Assembly (NCBI GenBank): GCA_950295325.1
Contig: OX485803.1
Location: 63,379,554-63,443,553 of the forward strand
Direction: 5' to 3'
Source of the DNA: Polytrichum commune
Taxonomy: Eukaryota; Streptophyta; Polytrichopsida; Polytrichales; Polytrichaceae
Length of the DNA: 64,000 bases
Shown in pieces: positions 1 through 11,335 of the stretch (positions are counted from its first letter, which is position 1; the number at the start of each line of letters is the position of its first letter). The notes beneath the pieces were generated by a model. The model saw only the letters and a list, made by a program, of their open reading frames with translations. It made no database searches and had not been told where the DNA came from. Position numbers and translations under genes: made by a program.

Positions 1-469
1 GGTATAGCAGAGTCATCCGGCTATCCCAATGCACCTACAAGAACTCGCTCCGGAGATTTTCAAGTAGGTTTTAGTTAAGCAGCTTTCACACATGTTCATT
101 GTTTTATCTACCAAGCAATGAACGTTTGGTTTGTTTTTGTCCCATCCCCAAATGCTTTACTACTACCCTATCTTACCATCGGTTTTTGTTAATGGAGCTC
201 CTCGTGCCCTCATAGCTAAGACTAAGAAGTAACCGATTACAAGGGCGGGAGGCAACACCTCTAAAGGTCCTCCATTCTTGCCTCATGTTCAGGTACGGAT
301 GGGAGGGTGGGTCGGTGCTTGAGGCTTAAAACCTCCACTTTTAAGCCATGCCACATCATTCGCGAACTAGGCTCGGCACTAGATAATGTCAATGGTGTGA
401 AGGCCAGGTTGTTAGAACCAACTTTTAGTCTTATAGCTAAAGTCAAGTAAGAAGGGGCCATAATTAAGC

Positions 470-930
470 TCGATAGTGGACATAATTGTTGGGAGAAACC
501 TATATGACCACTTAATGAGCACGAGAATGTTCACTGTTGGCAATGAATGAGATATTCATACAACCTCCAAAAAGTATGAAGCATATGACTATGGGCACGA
601 TTTGGATTTGCTAATCATCTCGCTCGCGACTAATCACGTGTTTCATATCTCCCTAGAGAGAAAGGTGTCCGAATTAGGCACACCTACCGTCCATATTGTG
701 AACACGTACCCGACGGTGGCCATCAAAGTTGCACATCGGCACATGGGAGGGGCAGTCGGGGACGATTGTGATGAGGGTGTGGGGGCAGATTGATGAGCAA
801 TTCCCATCACAAAACTGAAGTTCATGGCACAGCTTTAACACCGCTTTGCAGGGTGCGTCTTGCTTGTCAAGTAGTAATCTGGTACCACTAAGTATCACGA
901 GAATCCAAAGCCCCGACAATGGCCTTTTGT
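470..930. repeat. Dispersed repeat fragments of unknown class
   Basis: Two stretches here recur in the window. About 503-700 resembles 30770-30930 (same strand; shared run around GAGATATTCATA, then CTCCAAAAA and GATTTGGATTT). About 735-925 resembles 4590-4800 (shared CACATC-GCACATG, CTTTGCAGG and GAATC-AAAGCC blocks). Identity looks moderate and there is no open frame I trust. They are probably pieces of one larger, old element whose ends I could not define. Confidence 0.5.
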
Positions 931-971
931 GATCACAAAGGGTGAAGTGGGAGCAATGAACCGACTCCTCC

Positions 972-1905
972 ACTAAATATGATACTTAGGGCCACTTGCT
1001 TTACACCTAGAGGCCGGGCCAATTCCCCTTGAGGTCGATTGCATGAAATTTTAGCCCCTTTTGGGTTGGAGGCTGGTCTCAACTACACATTATAATAAGA
1101 TTATAATGGGGGTCAATTTTTTCATATGTAAAGGCCTTAGGGTCAGGAAGCCAGGTCGATTCAATTAATCTAGCATAATCCAATGGATCTAGCATAATCT
1201 AGTGTAGAGTTGTTCATATTTCCACATAAATTAATGGATATGGTTCGCTAAAAATCATATTTTATTCAAAAATAAATAAAAATGGAATTTGACATTGGTC
1301 CTTAGGCCAAGAATTGGCCTTCCATTTTGGGTGCACCCAATTCAATGAGCTCGGGCCGTGTCATACCAAGCATTTTTTGATTAAAAAATTCATACCACCA
1401 ACTCGGCCCGGCCTCTAGGTGTAAAGGGGCTGGGGTTGATTTCAGCCTTTTAACCAATCACAAGGATTTCAAACCTCTTACACAACGAATTGGCCCGGCC
1501 TCTAGGTGTAAAACAGCCCTTAGTGTCACCGATTCTAATTGTCTTGCTCGATACTAATTGTAAACCGTGGTACCGTGTCACCAACACTAAATGTTAACCC
1601 AACATTATTTATCATCACTTGTAAAAGGGAAAAAAAAGAAAAGAAAAAGTTTGGGATTACATATTTACAATTGTTGTAATTACTGTCACTTACCAGGTGA
1701 TTTTTCATCCCAATTTCAATCATCCATGCCAATATTGCATCACAAGTTGTTGATAAGAGAATGTAGGGTTTTGGCCAATGGATGAACTCATCCATCGTCC
1801 ATGGAACTCTTTTTTCACTTGTTCATAAGAAGTGTCATCCAAAAAGTTACCATAGTGACATAAAATAGCATATAATAGCACTAAATAGCAAAGTTAGTGT
1901 AGTTA
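972..1905 (+). mobile_element. MITE of the ACTAAATAT family, split by a second MITE
   Basis: The left end reads CACTAAATATGATAC and the right end TTAGTGTAGTTAC, an imperfect terminal inverted repeat. Internal sequence aligns with 53754-54062 and, inverted, with 36321-36701: shared blocks are AGTGTCACCGATTC, CTCGATACTAATTGTA, CAACACTAAATGT and CATAAGAAGTG. The copy is interrupted at 989-1519. Removing that insert and one TTA restores the arrangement seen in the two intact relatives. No coding capacity is visible, so it is non-autonomous. Superfamily is not assigned, because the outer target duplication is not clear. Confidence 0.7.
989..1519. mobile_element. PIF/Harbinger-like MITE nested in another MITE
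   Basis: This 531-bp element has roughly 37-bp terminal inverted repeats whose conserved core is ACACCTAGAGGCCGGGCCAA. It is flanked by TTA on both sides (986-988 and 1520-1522), the 3-bp target duplication typical of PIF/Harbinger (Tourist) elements. The host sequence becomes continuous with its family when the element is removed. A third copy of the terminal repeat lies inside at about 1400-1425, which suggests an earlier rearrangement. There is no transposase frame. Confidence 0.8.
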
Positions 1906-2420
1906 CAGGTGAACCGGTTGAGTTTGAGAAATAATCGCTTTGAATTCAAGACTTGTGGATAATTACCGATCGTGCTAGAGGAATCTATGGGATATACCTC
2001 GAATCGATGAAGAAAAACCGAAAGATGATCATAACATGTAACTACACAAAATATGATATTTAGTGTTCAATACACTAAATACGAACGCATACACTAAATA
2101 TCAATAACCCGATGAAAGTAAGTAACATTAAATGTAAACCCAAACACTAAATATCAACTACAACAATATGTGGAAGTCACATGTTTGAATTTAGTGTTAG
2201 TGAGGATATGAAAAAAAAAGTTATAATAAGAGAAGTGGCAGTAGGGAAGGTAGCGACACATTTATGTCTAACACTAATTGTTAAAGAATTGAAAATTAGT
2301 GCTGAGCATGGTAGGGTGATACCAACACTAAATATAATCAAACACTAAATATCATATTTTGTGTAGTTGGAAACACTAGGATTTTGACCGATTATGCCCA
2401 AAATCTCCTAGACATTGGGT
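1906..2420. repeat. AACCGGTT-type dispersed repeat, split by a MITE
   Basis: The sequence from GTTACAGGTGAACCGGTTGA onward matches 55510-55710 on the same strand, and matches 10690-10960, 56400-56720 and 63640-63840 inverted. Shared blocks include GAGTTTGAGAAATAATCG, TAGAGGAATCTRTGG and ATGCTCAAAA/ATGCCCAAAA. The copy is broken by the element at 2040-2368 and resumes with GGAAACACTAGGATTTTGACC. I do not recognise a protein in any frame. Confidence 0.65.
2040..2368. mobile_element. MITE with perfect 28-bp terminal inverted repeats
   Basis: Positions 2040-2067 and 2341-2368 are exact reverse complements over 28 bp (starting AACTACACAAAATATGAT). The 329-bp element is AT-rich and has no coding frame. 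Its ends resemble the ACTACACTAAATATTG family at 36321-36701, so it is probably a diverged or younger subfamily. It interrupts a dispersed repeat that is intact at 55510-55710. Perfect terminal repeats suggest recent activity. The target duplication is not certain. Confidence 0.8.
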
Positions 2421-3814
2421 GAAGTGGAGATACGGATGGCCAAGCCTACATGCAATATAATAACTGCCGTTGTTAATTCCCAAAGACTTACCTCATGTGC
2501 TACAGTAACCTTCCGCTTAAGTATGCACCCGTTTAAGTACGCATCCCGGTTAAGTACGCATTTTTTGGCAAAAAAATTAGGGTTCAAGATTTCTTAGTTG
2601 AACATGTTGTGAATCGTCATTTGGTGTAAGTTTTGAAGTTTTTTTGCATTTGGCTTTGAGGTCGACTGCTCGCGATTTGGGAAACCCTAAATCCTAAAGT
2701 ACGCACCTACCAGCTAAGTACGCACAAACTGCGCATGTTCAAGTTGCGTACTTAAGCGGGAGGTTACTACACTTCCCAAAGGTTGATGTGATAACACGAT
2801 GCAACGAGAGTTTAGAATTGGGAAGATTGCTCGGTTAAATGCAAACCACTCTAATAAATGATCCAATCCTGGAAGTCTCACTTGGGGGAGAAACACACAC
2901 AAATATAATATGAACATATAGATATCAATCTACTATCATTTTGCAGAATTTTGACATGTTAGTTCCTCTAAGCATGTGAGAGGCCTTATCTAAGCCTCGA
3001 CATGCACATATAACATGATTTTGAGTTGTTTTATTTCCTATTTTAGTCGATTGTGTCGAGAGTGAACCCATCTAAAGTCAACTTTCTCATTTTATGATTG
3101 GTTGTGTACCTTTATGTTATTGAATAACTTGTGTTTAAATATACGACCTCTTGTGACTTTAGATGCAAATACATGATTAGTATACTAATCATCAATGTGA
3201 AATATGACTCCGTTTTCATCTCTCTCTCTCATTGATGTAAAATAGTTGACTTCATAACATTCCGAACCCATGACTTTAGACACGGCGAGGACTAGTAGAA
3301 ATCGTGTAAATATGTTATACATTGAGACACTTTAGTCCTTCAACCCTTAGTTGGTCAAGGGGGGCCATAATGGGTCTTAAGATGTCATACAAAGGCTTTT
3401 GATGATGCTTGTTGTTAGTTTAGATTGAGAATATATTGAAGAATAGGCCTAAAATAGCTCAATTATCAAGTGCACTATTCAAATCAAAGCATACACATAT
3501 GCACAAAAGAATAGTGAGAGATGTGAGTTTGTATAAATGACCTAGGGTCAATGCACATCACATACATCGTACTGGCCAAGGATTCATGGTGTCTACATAG
3601 ACTCGTTCATTAGAAAGGTGTAAACACATTGAAACTTACATTTAGAAGGTTGGATTTCGAAAATGGCATCCCAAATCAATTGGAACAAATTAACTCTCAA
3701 ACTCCTTAGGGATTTGTCTTTCATGCAACCTCATCATCCATGATGATGAGTTTAGATCGACGCCACGAATCCCAAGCCTACACAATCAAACATCGTTACA
3801 TTTGAATGTAGTTC
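2421..3814. other. Intergenic, nothing recognised
   Basis: There is no supported gene. A short motif AAGTACGCA recurs several times at about 2520-2760 (CGTTTAAGTACGCA, GGTTAAGTACGCA, AAAGTACGCACC, CTAAGTACGCAC), giving a small degenerate repeat cluster of unknown meaning. Confidence 0.4.
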
Positions 3815-3855
3815 ATACCTTTCTCGGCCTTTTGGCTAAGATCAAGTGTAGTATC
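3815..3855 (+). pseudogene. U2 snRNA 5' fragment (nt 1-41)
   Basis: The 41 nt starting ATACCTTTCTCGG and ending GTGTAGTATC match, base for base as I recall it, the first 41 nt of plant U2 snRNA, including the branch-site-pairing GTAGTA. The match then stops abruptly and the rest of U2 is absent. I see no plant snRNA upstream sequence element or well-placed TATA box before it. It is therefore a truncated copy, perhaps from reverse-transcriptase template switching, or the head of an snRNA-derived SINE. It is unlikely to be a working gene. Confidence 0.75.
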
Positions 3856-4590
3856 ACTCCGGAGTTCTTGTTCTTCCTCTGAATTTAGTTTACTTTAAAA
3901 TATATATATACTTAACGTCACATGTAGAACATAGATTTATGCTAGATAGAAGTTTATTCTCATGTATATGATCAAATTTGACTTTTGATATTTGTTTGAG
4001 AATCATCAAAGACTTAAACAAGCCATAGAACACATATTGGTTACAAGTCAATATGAGCCTTCTATTGGCTCTGTCTGTAGGACATAGGCTATGCATCAAC
4101 TTCTTCGTTTCAAGAGCAAATTTCCTAACCACTTTGCGTTCACACATGGACGTTACTTGTTCTTGTTATTTTTGGTCGACTTTATTTAAAGTGGATGTTA
4201 ACTATAATTAGATATGTATATGTATGTATGTATGTATATGTATATATAGAACTATAATTGCTCCCTAAAATGCATTGAAAGAAATCTAGTTAACTATAGT
4301 TATTTCGACAATTCTTGATTATTTATTCTAAAAATTTCAAGTGATATCAAAATCCTTGACCTGCATTTGAGAAGAAGGTGCACAAAATCCAAGAAAGGTT
4401 TGGTATAGCAAATAGCCATGGATTGGCATGAGCAAAGTGGACAACTATAATTGTAGTCTTTCATAGTAAAGGACAGAGCCTCACGGTTCTACCGTTTTAT
4501 TGTTTTTAGGATGTCAAGCTTCACTGCTTGTTGGTAAATCCCCAAATGTGTTTATTTATTAAACTAAGAACAATTTTATAACAACACGTG
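3856..4590. other. Intergenic with TATG microsatellite
   Basis: The only clear structure is a TATG/TATA simple repeat at about 4207-4248. No gene or mobile-element end was recognised. Confidence 0.4.
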
Positions 4591-4823
4591 GCCATAAAAT
4601 TTTCACATCAGCACATGAATTGGCAGTCTGGGACAATTGTATGGGACGAGTGTGTTTCGGGGGTGATGTTGTTGGCAGATTTATGAGCCATTTCCCTCAC
4701 AAACTGACGTTCACTGTGAAACTTAAAACCCACTTTGCAGGCTTGACCTTGTCAAACAATTGGGTATCACAAAATACCATGAGAATCTAAAGCCTTGACA
4801 TGGTCCCCATAAAGGTAAATTAA

Positions 4824-5328
4824 GGGCCACTTCACACACGAGCCAAGAGCCGTGACCATGAAATTGTGAGAGCCCAAAAGAAAGTGTCCAAAGGCCGTCC
4901 CAACACACCTCCAAAATCATGTAGTGTGGTCACGGGCCCTCAAGTGTAGTGTGAAGTCACATGTGACCGGGCCCTCAACCAAATGCTATTCCAATGAACT
5001 TCTATTAAAGCGGGTCCTCACACATGATAAAATAAAATAAATCAACGGGTTGTGAGCGTTTGGAGTGCCATGGTCTCCTGGTTTTGTGTTAGGCCTACCT
5101 CCAAAAGGCGGTTTTTTGTTTTTAAATAGTTTGAGTGACCATGAATCGTGATCCACTTGATACCATGTAGGAATCCATGTAGATTTTACATCCATCTTGC
5201 ATTTACATACTCCGTTGGTCCCTCAAGCGTAGTGTGAAGCAAACTTGGACCGGCTCCGCCTTTTCCACCAAGGAGAGTGCTTGAAGTGTAATGCTCACGG
5301 GCTCTCAGTCTGGTGTGTGAAGTGGCCC
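4824..5328 (-). mobile_element. PIF/Harbinger-like MITE, family A, copy 1
   Basis: This 505-bp element begins GGGCCACTTCACACACG and ends GTGTGTGAAGTGGCCC, with TAA on both sides (4821-4823, 5329-5331) as target duplication. A second copy lies at 12372-12875 in the opposite orientation and is almost the same length (504 bp), with many shared blocks. It carries no transposase. Confidence 0.8.
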
Positions 5329-5331
5329 TAA

Positions 5332-7590
5332 AGATATGAATTGTCAATTTCAATATGATATAATTAAAGCTGTCAATTCCTATAGTAATAATTAACCATT
5401 GGTTGTGGATTTATTATTATTTACTATTTGGAGTTCTGCAATGCTTTGATATTTTTTTTACTTATAGTCTCACCATTTTCATGTAGATTTTCACCAAACA
5501 AGATTGTTCATGTTCAATCAATTTGCCTATTTTCGGGAATTTTTGTATATATACAATGAAGAGTATCTAATATACAATGGGCAACATGGTGTTGGTGACA
5601 TCGTCGTCTTGCCGTTCTAAGAACGGCCAGCCATTGACAACGGCATGTTAAGCGGATGGTCTGTAGATGGTCCGGGATATTGATTCACATGATAGGTGTA
5701 TCGGGCATGTGTTTATAATAAACACCGGGGACATGGCTATAGTTCAATTGGATCTTTAGACGTTGCAAAAGTCAATTGTGATTTATCTAAATGGGGTGAA
5801 ATAACACATGCAATTGCATAATTCATAAGTTGTTATGTGACCTTAGTTGCAACTAATGTGTGTTGCATGTTATCTCTTGGATCATGAAATGTGAGTTATC
5901 AACAACCGCCATTTAGCTCATATGTTACTAGTTTATATGCTTCACATACCGTCCTACCTAAGCGGCTTTTATACAAATTATATTATACGATAAAGGACCA
6001 TAGATTGCAAAAGCTACATATTTGTAGCCAACGAGATTTTACAAAACATCTTTTGGGAAAATGTCGATTTTCAATTTTGTCAAAGTTTGCTTTTTGGACA
6101 TAATATGACACACTCGAATCTTAGATTCAAAACCGCCTAAGTGGGACAATCATCATGAGGTAAAAAAAGAAAATGTGAAGATGACATCATTTTAAACTCT
6201 TAAAGGCCGGCCTCGTGGCAATAATGCTATAAACACCGGCTCCCAGTAGAGCAAGCATAAACAAAGAACCTCTTCACCCTCATACTACTGCCCCTTTTCA
6301 AGAGTGGACTCTATGTACATGACAAAATCACCTCTCCTTAGGTGTGTGTGGACGTGTCAAAAGGACATTTGTCTCAAAGTTGTGCATTGTAAGGATGCAT
6401 TTCCTAGTTAGTCTCCAAAGCCAAAGTTATTGATGGCCCGGGTCAAAACCATGTGAGGCCCCCTAAAGCTAGTGTTTGCTCGAACACACTTATCCCTTAT
6501 TTGGTTATGGTAGTGGGAGGTTGATCATTTGTCGATGCATGCTTGGGATTTTGTCCAAGACATGAGGGTGATGGGGGTATTTAACTTGGTGAGGGGAGGA
6601 CTTATTTTGTTGAGTGCATGTATCCTCCCCCTCCCCCCCCCCTCCTTCAAGATCCAAGACATACCTTAATGGACCTTATTTTTAGGCTCAAAATTGGACC
6701 CAAGCTTGAGAATTGATTTCTTACATCATGAAAGAATTCATTGGAATTAGTTCAACAAGATTTGACAGGAAAATAGTGCCACGATATAGCATGCCAAGTA
6801 GCCATGCCAACTTGTTGGGCAATATATCCGGTAGCGGAATCGTTGAGTATGAGTCCCTAACATTCATCGCCCTCACCATACAAAGAGGGCATGACGTGCA
6901 AAATGGAGAGTCCTCCCTGCTAGAAATGCATTGCTTACTATGGGAGCTTTATCAATGCCACAACTTTACTTTGTTTTTCTCAATGGTGGCAAGACCCAAC
7001 TCAGCTTTGTACCAAACACTCACCACAAGCATACAAGTGTTGGGCAATTGACTTCCATCACCAAGGACACTTACAATTGATCTCCATAACAATAGATTTA
7101 CATATTTCCCTTTACCAACATGGAATGATTTGCCTAGGATTCATATGCTAGTAGTGACTATACGAGGACTACATCCATTTGTTGGCCAAGAAATTACATG
7201 TGCCGACCACGCCACGATTTGTTGGTGGCGGAAGCATTGCCCTACTTGTGTTGGAGCATGCTCTTAGCAACACTTGAGTTTTTCATACATTTGGCTCGGA
7301 CTAGGTAGAGTAAACTCCTTGACCCCCAAAAAATAATCCCAACTAATAGATTTACTCAATTTTGGAGTTAAGTCTTTGGTCTTGGACCCTAGTGCAAACC
7401 CACCCTACAAAAGTTATGAAAAAATAGGGCATCATCTAGCTGTGTGTTGCATAGGCAAGCATGCCTACATTGGTATACATACAATTGAGGTAGGCAAACC
7501 CATTTCTGTTACACTTGAGCAATTTTGCATAAGTGTAGTACAAATGTAATACTAGAGTGGATGTTCATAGGTATGGACATTGATATCACA
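5332..7590. other. Intergenic, nothing recognised
   Basis: Scattered short open frames, the longest 112 codons at 6713-7051, show no family resemblance, no splice support and no composition shift. I treat them as chance. A C-rich homopolymer tract lies near 6627-6645. Confidence 0.4.
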
Positions 7591-7604
7591 ACATTTACCC
7601 CCCC

Positions 7605-8345
7605 CCCAACACACACACATAAGTTTTGAAAATGATGTAAATTACCAAAGGCAAGATTCTCTCCCAATCCATATTCATAGCACATGTCGACCTATTTCTA
7701 GTAACTGGGTGACAAAAACGTGAGCACAAATCCATGCCCTTATCAAAGAACCCAAATCCTGGTCCTTTTAACTTACTTTTTCCATCACGCCGCATATGAG
7801 ACTACATAGAGTAGACATACCCATTTTTGATACCCTTCCCAATCTTTATACACATAGTCCCCTACAATCGTGAAGTTCCACACACGTAATTGTCGTTTTC
7901 TAACGTGATGGAACAAGTCATGAAGAATCACACTTGTAAATCGTCTCATTCGGCGTGAGAGAAATTAATAAGTTAAAAGGGCATGGATTTGGGTTCTTTA
8001 AAACGGGCACTAATTGTACTCAAATCTTTGTCTCCTAGTTATTGGAAATATGTCAACCTATGCTATGAATATGGGTCAGGAAGAATCTTGCCTTCGAAAA
8101 TTTACAATAATTTCAAAAACTTGGAAATGAAATGTGGTTTTTGTTGTTGAGCATGGTGATATCAATTTCTAGCCGTGTGGAAAACACCCCAATATCGTAC
8201 ATGTACCACACTTCTGCGAAGTTGCTTAAGTTAAAGGAAATATGTTTGTCTACTCTATATGATTCTACTCTATGTTTTTCCTCATCACGTTAGAAAATGA
8301 TAGCAATAGATATGGAACTTCACGGCTATAGGCGATTCCATGTAT
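7605..8345. repeat. Long imperfect inverted repeat
   Basis: The left arm (about 7620-7930) and right arm (about 7915-8345) are imperfect reverse complements in several blocks. For example, GGCAAGATTCT at ~7650 pairs with AGAATCTTGCC at ~8083. CATGCCCTTATCAAAGAACCC near 7733 pairs with GGGTTCTTTAAAACGGGC, and AACTTACTTTTTCCATCACGCC pairs with the region near 7945. A further block, CGTGAAGTTCCA near 7870, pairs with TGGAACTTCACG near 8307. Transcripts would fold into a long hairpin. It may be a foldback element or two inverted insertions. No coding frame is seen. Confidence 0.6.
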
Positions 8346-8885
8346 TAAGATCGAGGGGTTATCATAAACATACATGTCTACCATAAGGGTTTAATGCCAA
8401 GGGTGGGTCGAACATGCATTCCAATCACGCTGATCACATGGTCATCGTTTCTTCTCTCTCTATGTCTACCATAGGTTGCATCCACAAGAGATTGCCTCTT
8501 TACCCATGCAAATTACCTTGGATCAAAATCATACTACAAAGACTTATAACTTTATTACCAAATGTGTCCGTTAGAAACCACAGTTAAAAACAATTAATGT
8601 AGTTTGTTATTGTGGTGTTAAATGTTTGAATTAGTGTGGAATGTTGACAAATTAGTGTGGGGCAACCCTAATGGCACATACATATTAGTGTGGCTGGCTC
8701 AACCGGTCATCCACTGGAAATGCCGCCTAATTAAGGAAGACAAAAGACACAACAAAGTGACCAAAAGGCCCCGCCGGCTTCACTGAAGTTAAGCTAGCCC
8801 ACTTGAACCCTTCTTACAAGTATGGAAGACCCATTCCTCTTCATGGAAATAGTTGGGGAATAAGAGACCTAGGAGACCTAAATGA

Positions 8886-9225
8886 GGGCCGGTTCACATG
8901 GGATCCCAAGTCCACTTAGGTCAATCCGTGCAATCTCAACCGTTGAAAGCATGGAAATTAGGACTTGCCACTTCACCCACGGGTCCCTGAGTCCTAAGTC
9001 TCAGGTATGACATGGATGCCTACGTGGCAACTTTTTTTGGAGGCGAGGTTTGGGATTTGTGTTGAGAGTTGGGCTGTGCAAAAAGCTACAACCAACTCTC
9101 AACACAAGTCCAACAGACTATTTTTCATAAAACAATCGAGATCCAATTATAATGATAATTAGACGTATTTTAATGGTTTCCTGAGGTTCAAAAGTTGGGA
9201 CTTGGGGCTCCATGTGAACCGGCCT
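8886..9225. mobile_element. MITE with GGGCCGGTTCACATGG ends
   Basis: This 340-bp element has inverted ends GGGCCGGTTCACATGG and CCATGTGAACCGGCC, continuing imperfectly inward (CCCAAGTCC / GGACTTGGGG). TGA flanks both sides (8883-8885, 9226-9228), a 3-bp duplication suggesting PIF/Harbinger, although TGA is not the classic TWA. It has no coding frame. Confidence 0.7.
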
Positions 9226-9329
9226 TGAGTTTCATAAAGGTGGAGGCCAATAGTAGCATGTGACTTGTCTTGGGGTGTTTGTCAATTACACTAAATAGTC
9301 CTACTAGTGTGAAAATAAATAGCATGGAC

Positions 9330-9880
9330 CACACTAGTTTTCTAGTCAAGGTGGAGTAAACGTGGGTCCAAGACCCCGGTCTTATCCCAAGTCTTCATGA
9401 AGACTTCCAACCAACACATTGAATATTAGGTATAAGACAAAAGCAACATAAATAAATGAATTATGCACATTAATTTTATGAAAAAAATCATCAATGTGGT
9501 CCATGCTGATTTTCTACTAAAAAATTAGTGTGGGTTAGAAATTAATGTGACCAACATTAATTCTCATTATGAGAATTAGAGTGGGCAATAGAAAATTATC
9601 TTGGCTTACAAAATAGGACAATTTAGTGGATGTACTTATAACGTTCCAATTGCTACACTAAAAGGATCTTATTGGAATGGGCTGAAAATTAGTGTGGAAA
9701 AAATTAACCCAAATTAATTGTCTAGTAAGGGTAGGAAAAATGTGGGTTGAAGACTCCAGATCTTCCCTTGAGGCATTGTAGAGATTTATAACCAACACTT
9801 TGAGTATTAGGTCAAGGTAAAAAGTAGGTTAAAATTGAACAATTACCCATGTTAAATTTCTATAAAAAAGGTGACCTTAA
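9330..9880 (+). repeat. Pair of direct repeats
   Basis: About 9333-9520 and 9718-9880 align in the same orientation: CTAGTCAAGGTGGAG / CTAGTAAGGGTAGG, then GTGGGT, CCAACAC, GAGTATTAGGT and TTTCTATAAAAAAGGTGACC-like blocks. Between and around them the motif ATTAGTGTGG recurs (also 8634-8690). This looks like an old tandem duplication about 385 bp apart. No gene was recognised. Confidence 0.5.
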
Positions 9881-9992
9881 CTAATTTAAGATTAGAGATT
9901 CAACATGGGTTTCAGAATAAATGTTGCTCATATTAATCACTAAATGTTGAAACAAAATCATCCCAAAACCGTCTAAAACAATTTATTCCAAA

Positions 9993-10360
9993 GATAGATA
10001 GAAACTCCGGTCCCTTTTTAGCAAGGGGCCGGTGTGAATAAAGTGTCCGTTCGTAATGCCAATGACCCGATGCCCACTGGACAAGGGGACATTGGGACAA
10101 TACTACTCTCCCCTTTCGAGGATGGACACTATAGTGACACACTATACTAGTTCCTAGCTAGCCACTAGTGCCTTGAAGATACCGGACATGGTATCCCCCC
10201 AAAGGGCTTTGAGGTACCCATACAACAAGGTCCAAGGACCCCCCACCATAGTTGGGTGGACTAAGGCGGTGAGCACCACGCCGGCATGGGGAATAGAACC
10301 CACAACCTCCTCATTGGGGGCCATGAGCCCTAACCACCAAGCCAAGGCCCGTGGTGCCTT
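9993..10360 (-). mobile_element. tRNA-derived SINE, copy 1
   Basis: On the minus strand the element starts near GGCACCACGGGCC. It has an A-box-like TGGCTTGGTGGTTAGGG, then about 30 nt later a B-box-like GGGTTCTATTCCC, i.e. an internal Pol III promoter of tRNA type. It ends about 368 bp on in a short TATC tail (TTTCTATCTATC). It is flanked by a 14-bp target-site duplication CAATTTATTCCAAA (9979-9992 and 10361-10374), as expected for LINE-driven retroposition. A near-identical copy lies at 45840-46216 in the same orientation. The body has no coding role; open frames across it are incidental. Confidence 0.85.
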
Positions 10361-10689
10361 CAATTTATTCCAAACAAGAAGCTCATAAGAGAAAACCATC
10401 ATCTTTTATCGTAAATTTTTAGTCTTATGAATATGAACACACAAATGAAAGCTCTCTTAATTTTTTTTTAAAAATAATTCATAGGTCCAAAATAAGAAGA
10501 TTATAATGTAAATGTGTACACTTGTATTGTCGGGCAGCGGTGATTGCTTGGATAAAAACATTTGCCTCGACCTTTAGGGGTTAATTCTCATTATGAGAAG
10601 CAACATGGGATTCAGAGAATTACTGTGGCCCCACACTACTAAATAGGATTATTTTATGTACTTCTACCAAGAGTTTTGCGCAAACCCTG

Positions 10690-10960
10690 TCATCGTATTG
10701 TAAGATCTCATCTACAACACCAATGCCCGGGAAGTTTTTGGGCATAGTTAGTCAAGATCCTAATGATTCTAAATCCAACCGGTTACATGTTGACATCTTC
10801 CGATTTGGTTTATTCTTTTGAGGCATATTCCATAGATTCCTCTAAAATGATCAGTAATTCTCTTGTAGTCTCCAGCTTCAACCGGTTTTTTTCTCAAACT
10901 CAACCAATTCATTTGTAACTAACTACCGGTTCTTCCCGGACATAGTACAACACCTCATAT
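10690..10960. repeat. AACCGGTT-type dispersed repeat
   Basis: It aligns inverted with 55510-55710 and 1906-2420, and directly with 63640-63840 and 56400-56720. Shared blocks are ATATTCCATAGATTCCTCTAAAATGAT-like text, CTTCAACCGG, TTCTCAAACTCAACC and CATTTGTAACTA. Function unknown. Confidence 0.6.
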
Positions 10961-11335
10961 CCCAAGCACTTCATGAAACAACTGACCCAATATAACCTAA
11001 GTTGTCAAATTTCCTTAGAATGTTGGGTAAAATAACCTGTTCCCATTCAAATTTGATTACAAGTGCATTTGTTAGACACACCGATCCAAGCAGACCAGAA
11101 TCGAGCACCTGTAGCATTTCATGAAAACTATTTGTACCCTAACTTAAACGTTATACATACTGGGCAGCACTGAAACACCAACGACTAATTAAGTACTAAG
11201 TAATTAGGCTCCCTTCCTAAACAGACAGCGGTAATTTCATCACCCGTAACATTTACCCAACAATCACAGGTAAATGAGACTCGAATACTAAAATTGCTTG
11301 CTGTTTGATTGACTGTCTGCAAAACTGGGAACTAA

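Noticed and set aside
3815-3855. Functional U2 snRNA gene
   Set aside because: Only 41 nt match; the Sm site and 3' stem-loops are absent and no upstream snRNA element is seen.
6713-7051. 112-codon open frame
   Set aside because: No family resemblance, no splice or codon-use support; expected by chance in this length of AT-rich DNA.
10154-10402. Open frame and tRNA-like sequence as a real gene
   Set aside because: The A-box/B-box pair belongs to a SINE with a target duplication and a second copy. The sequence around it does not fold as a full tRNA.
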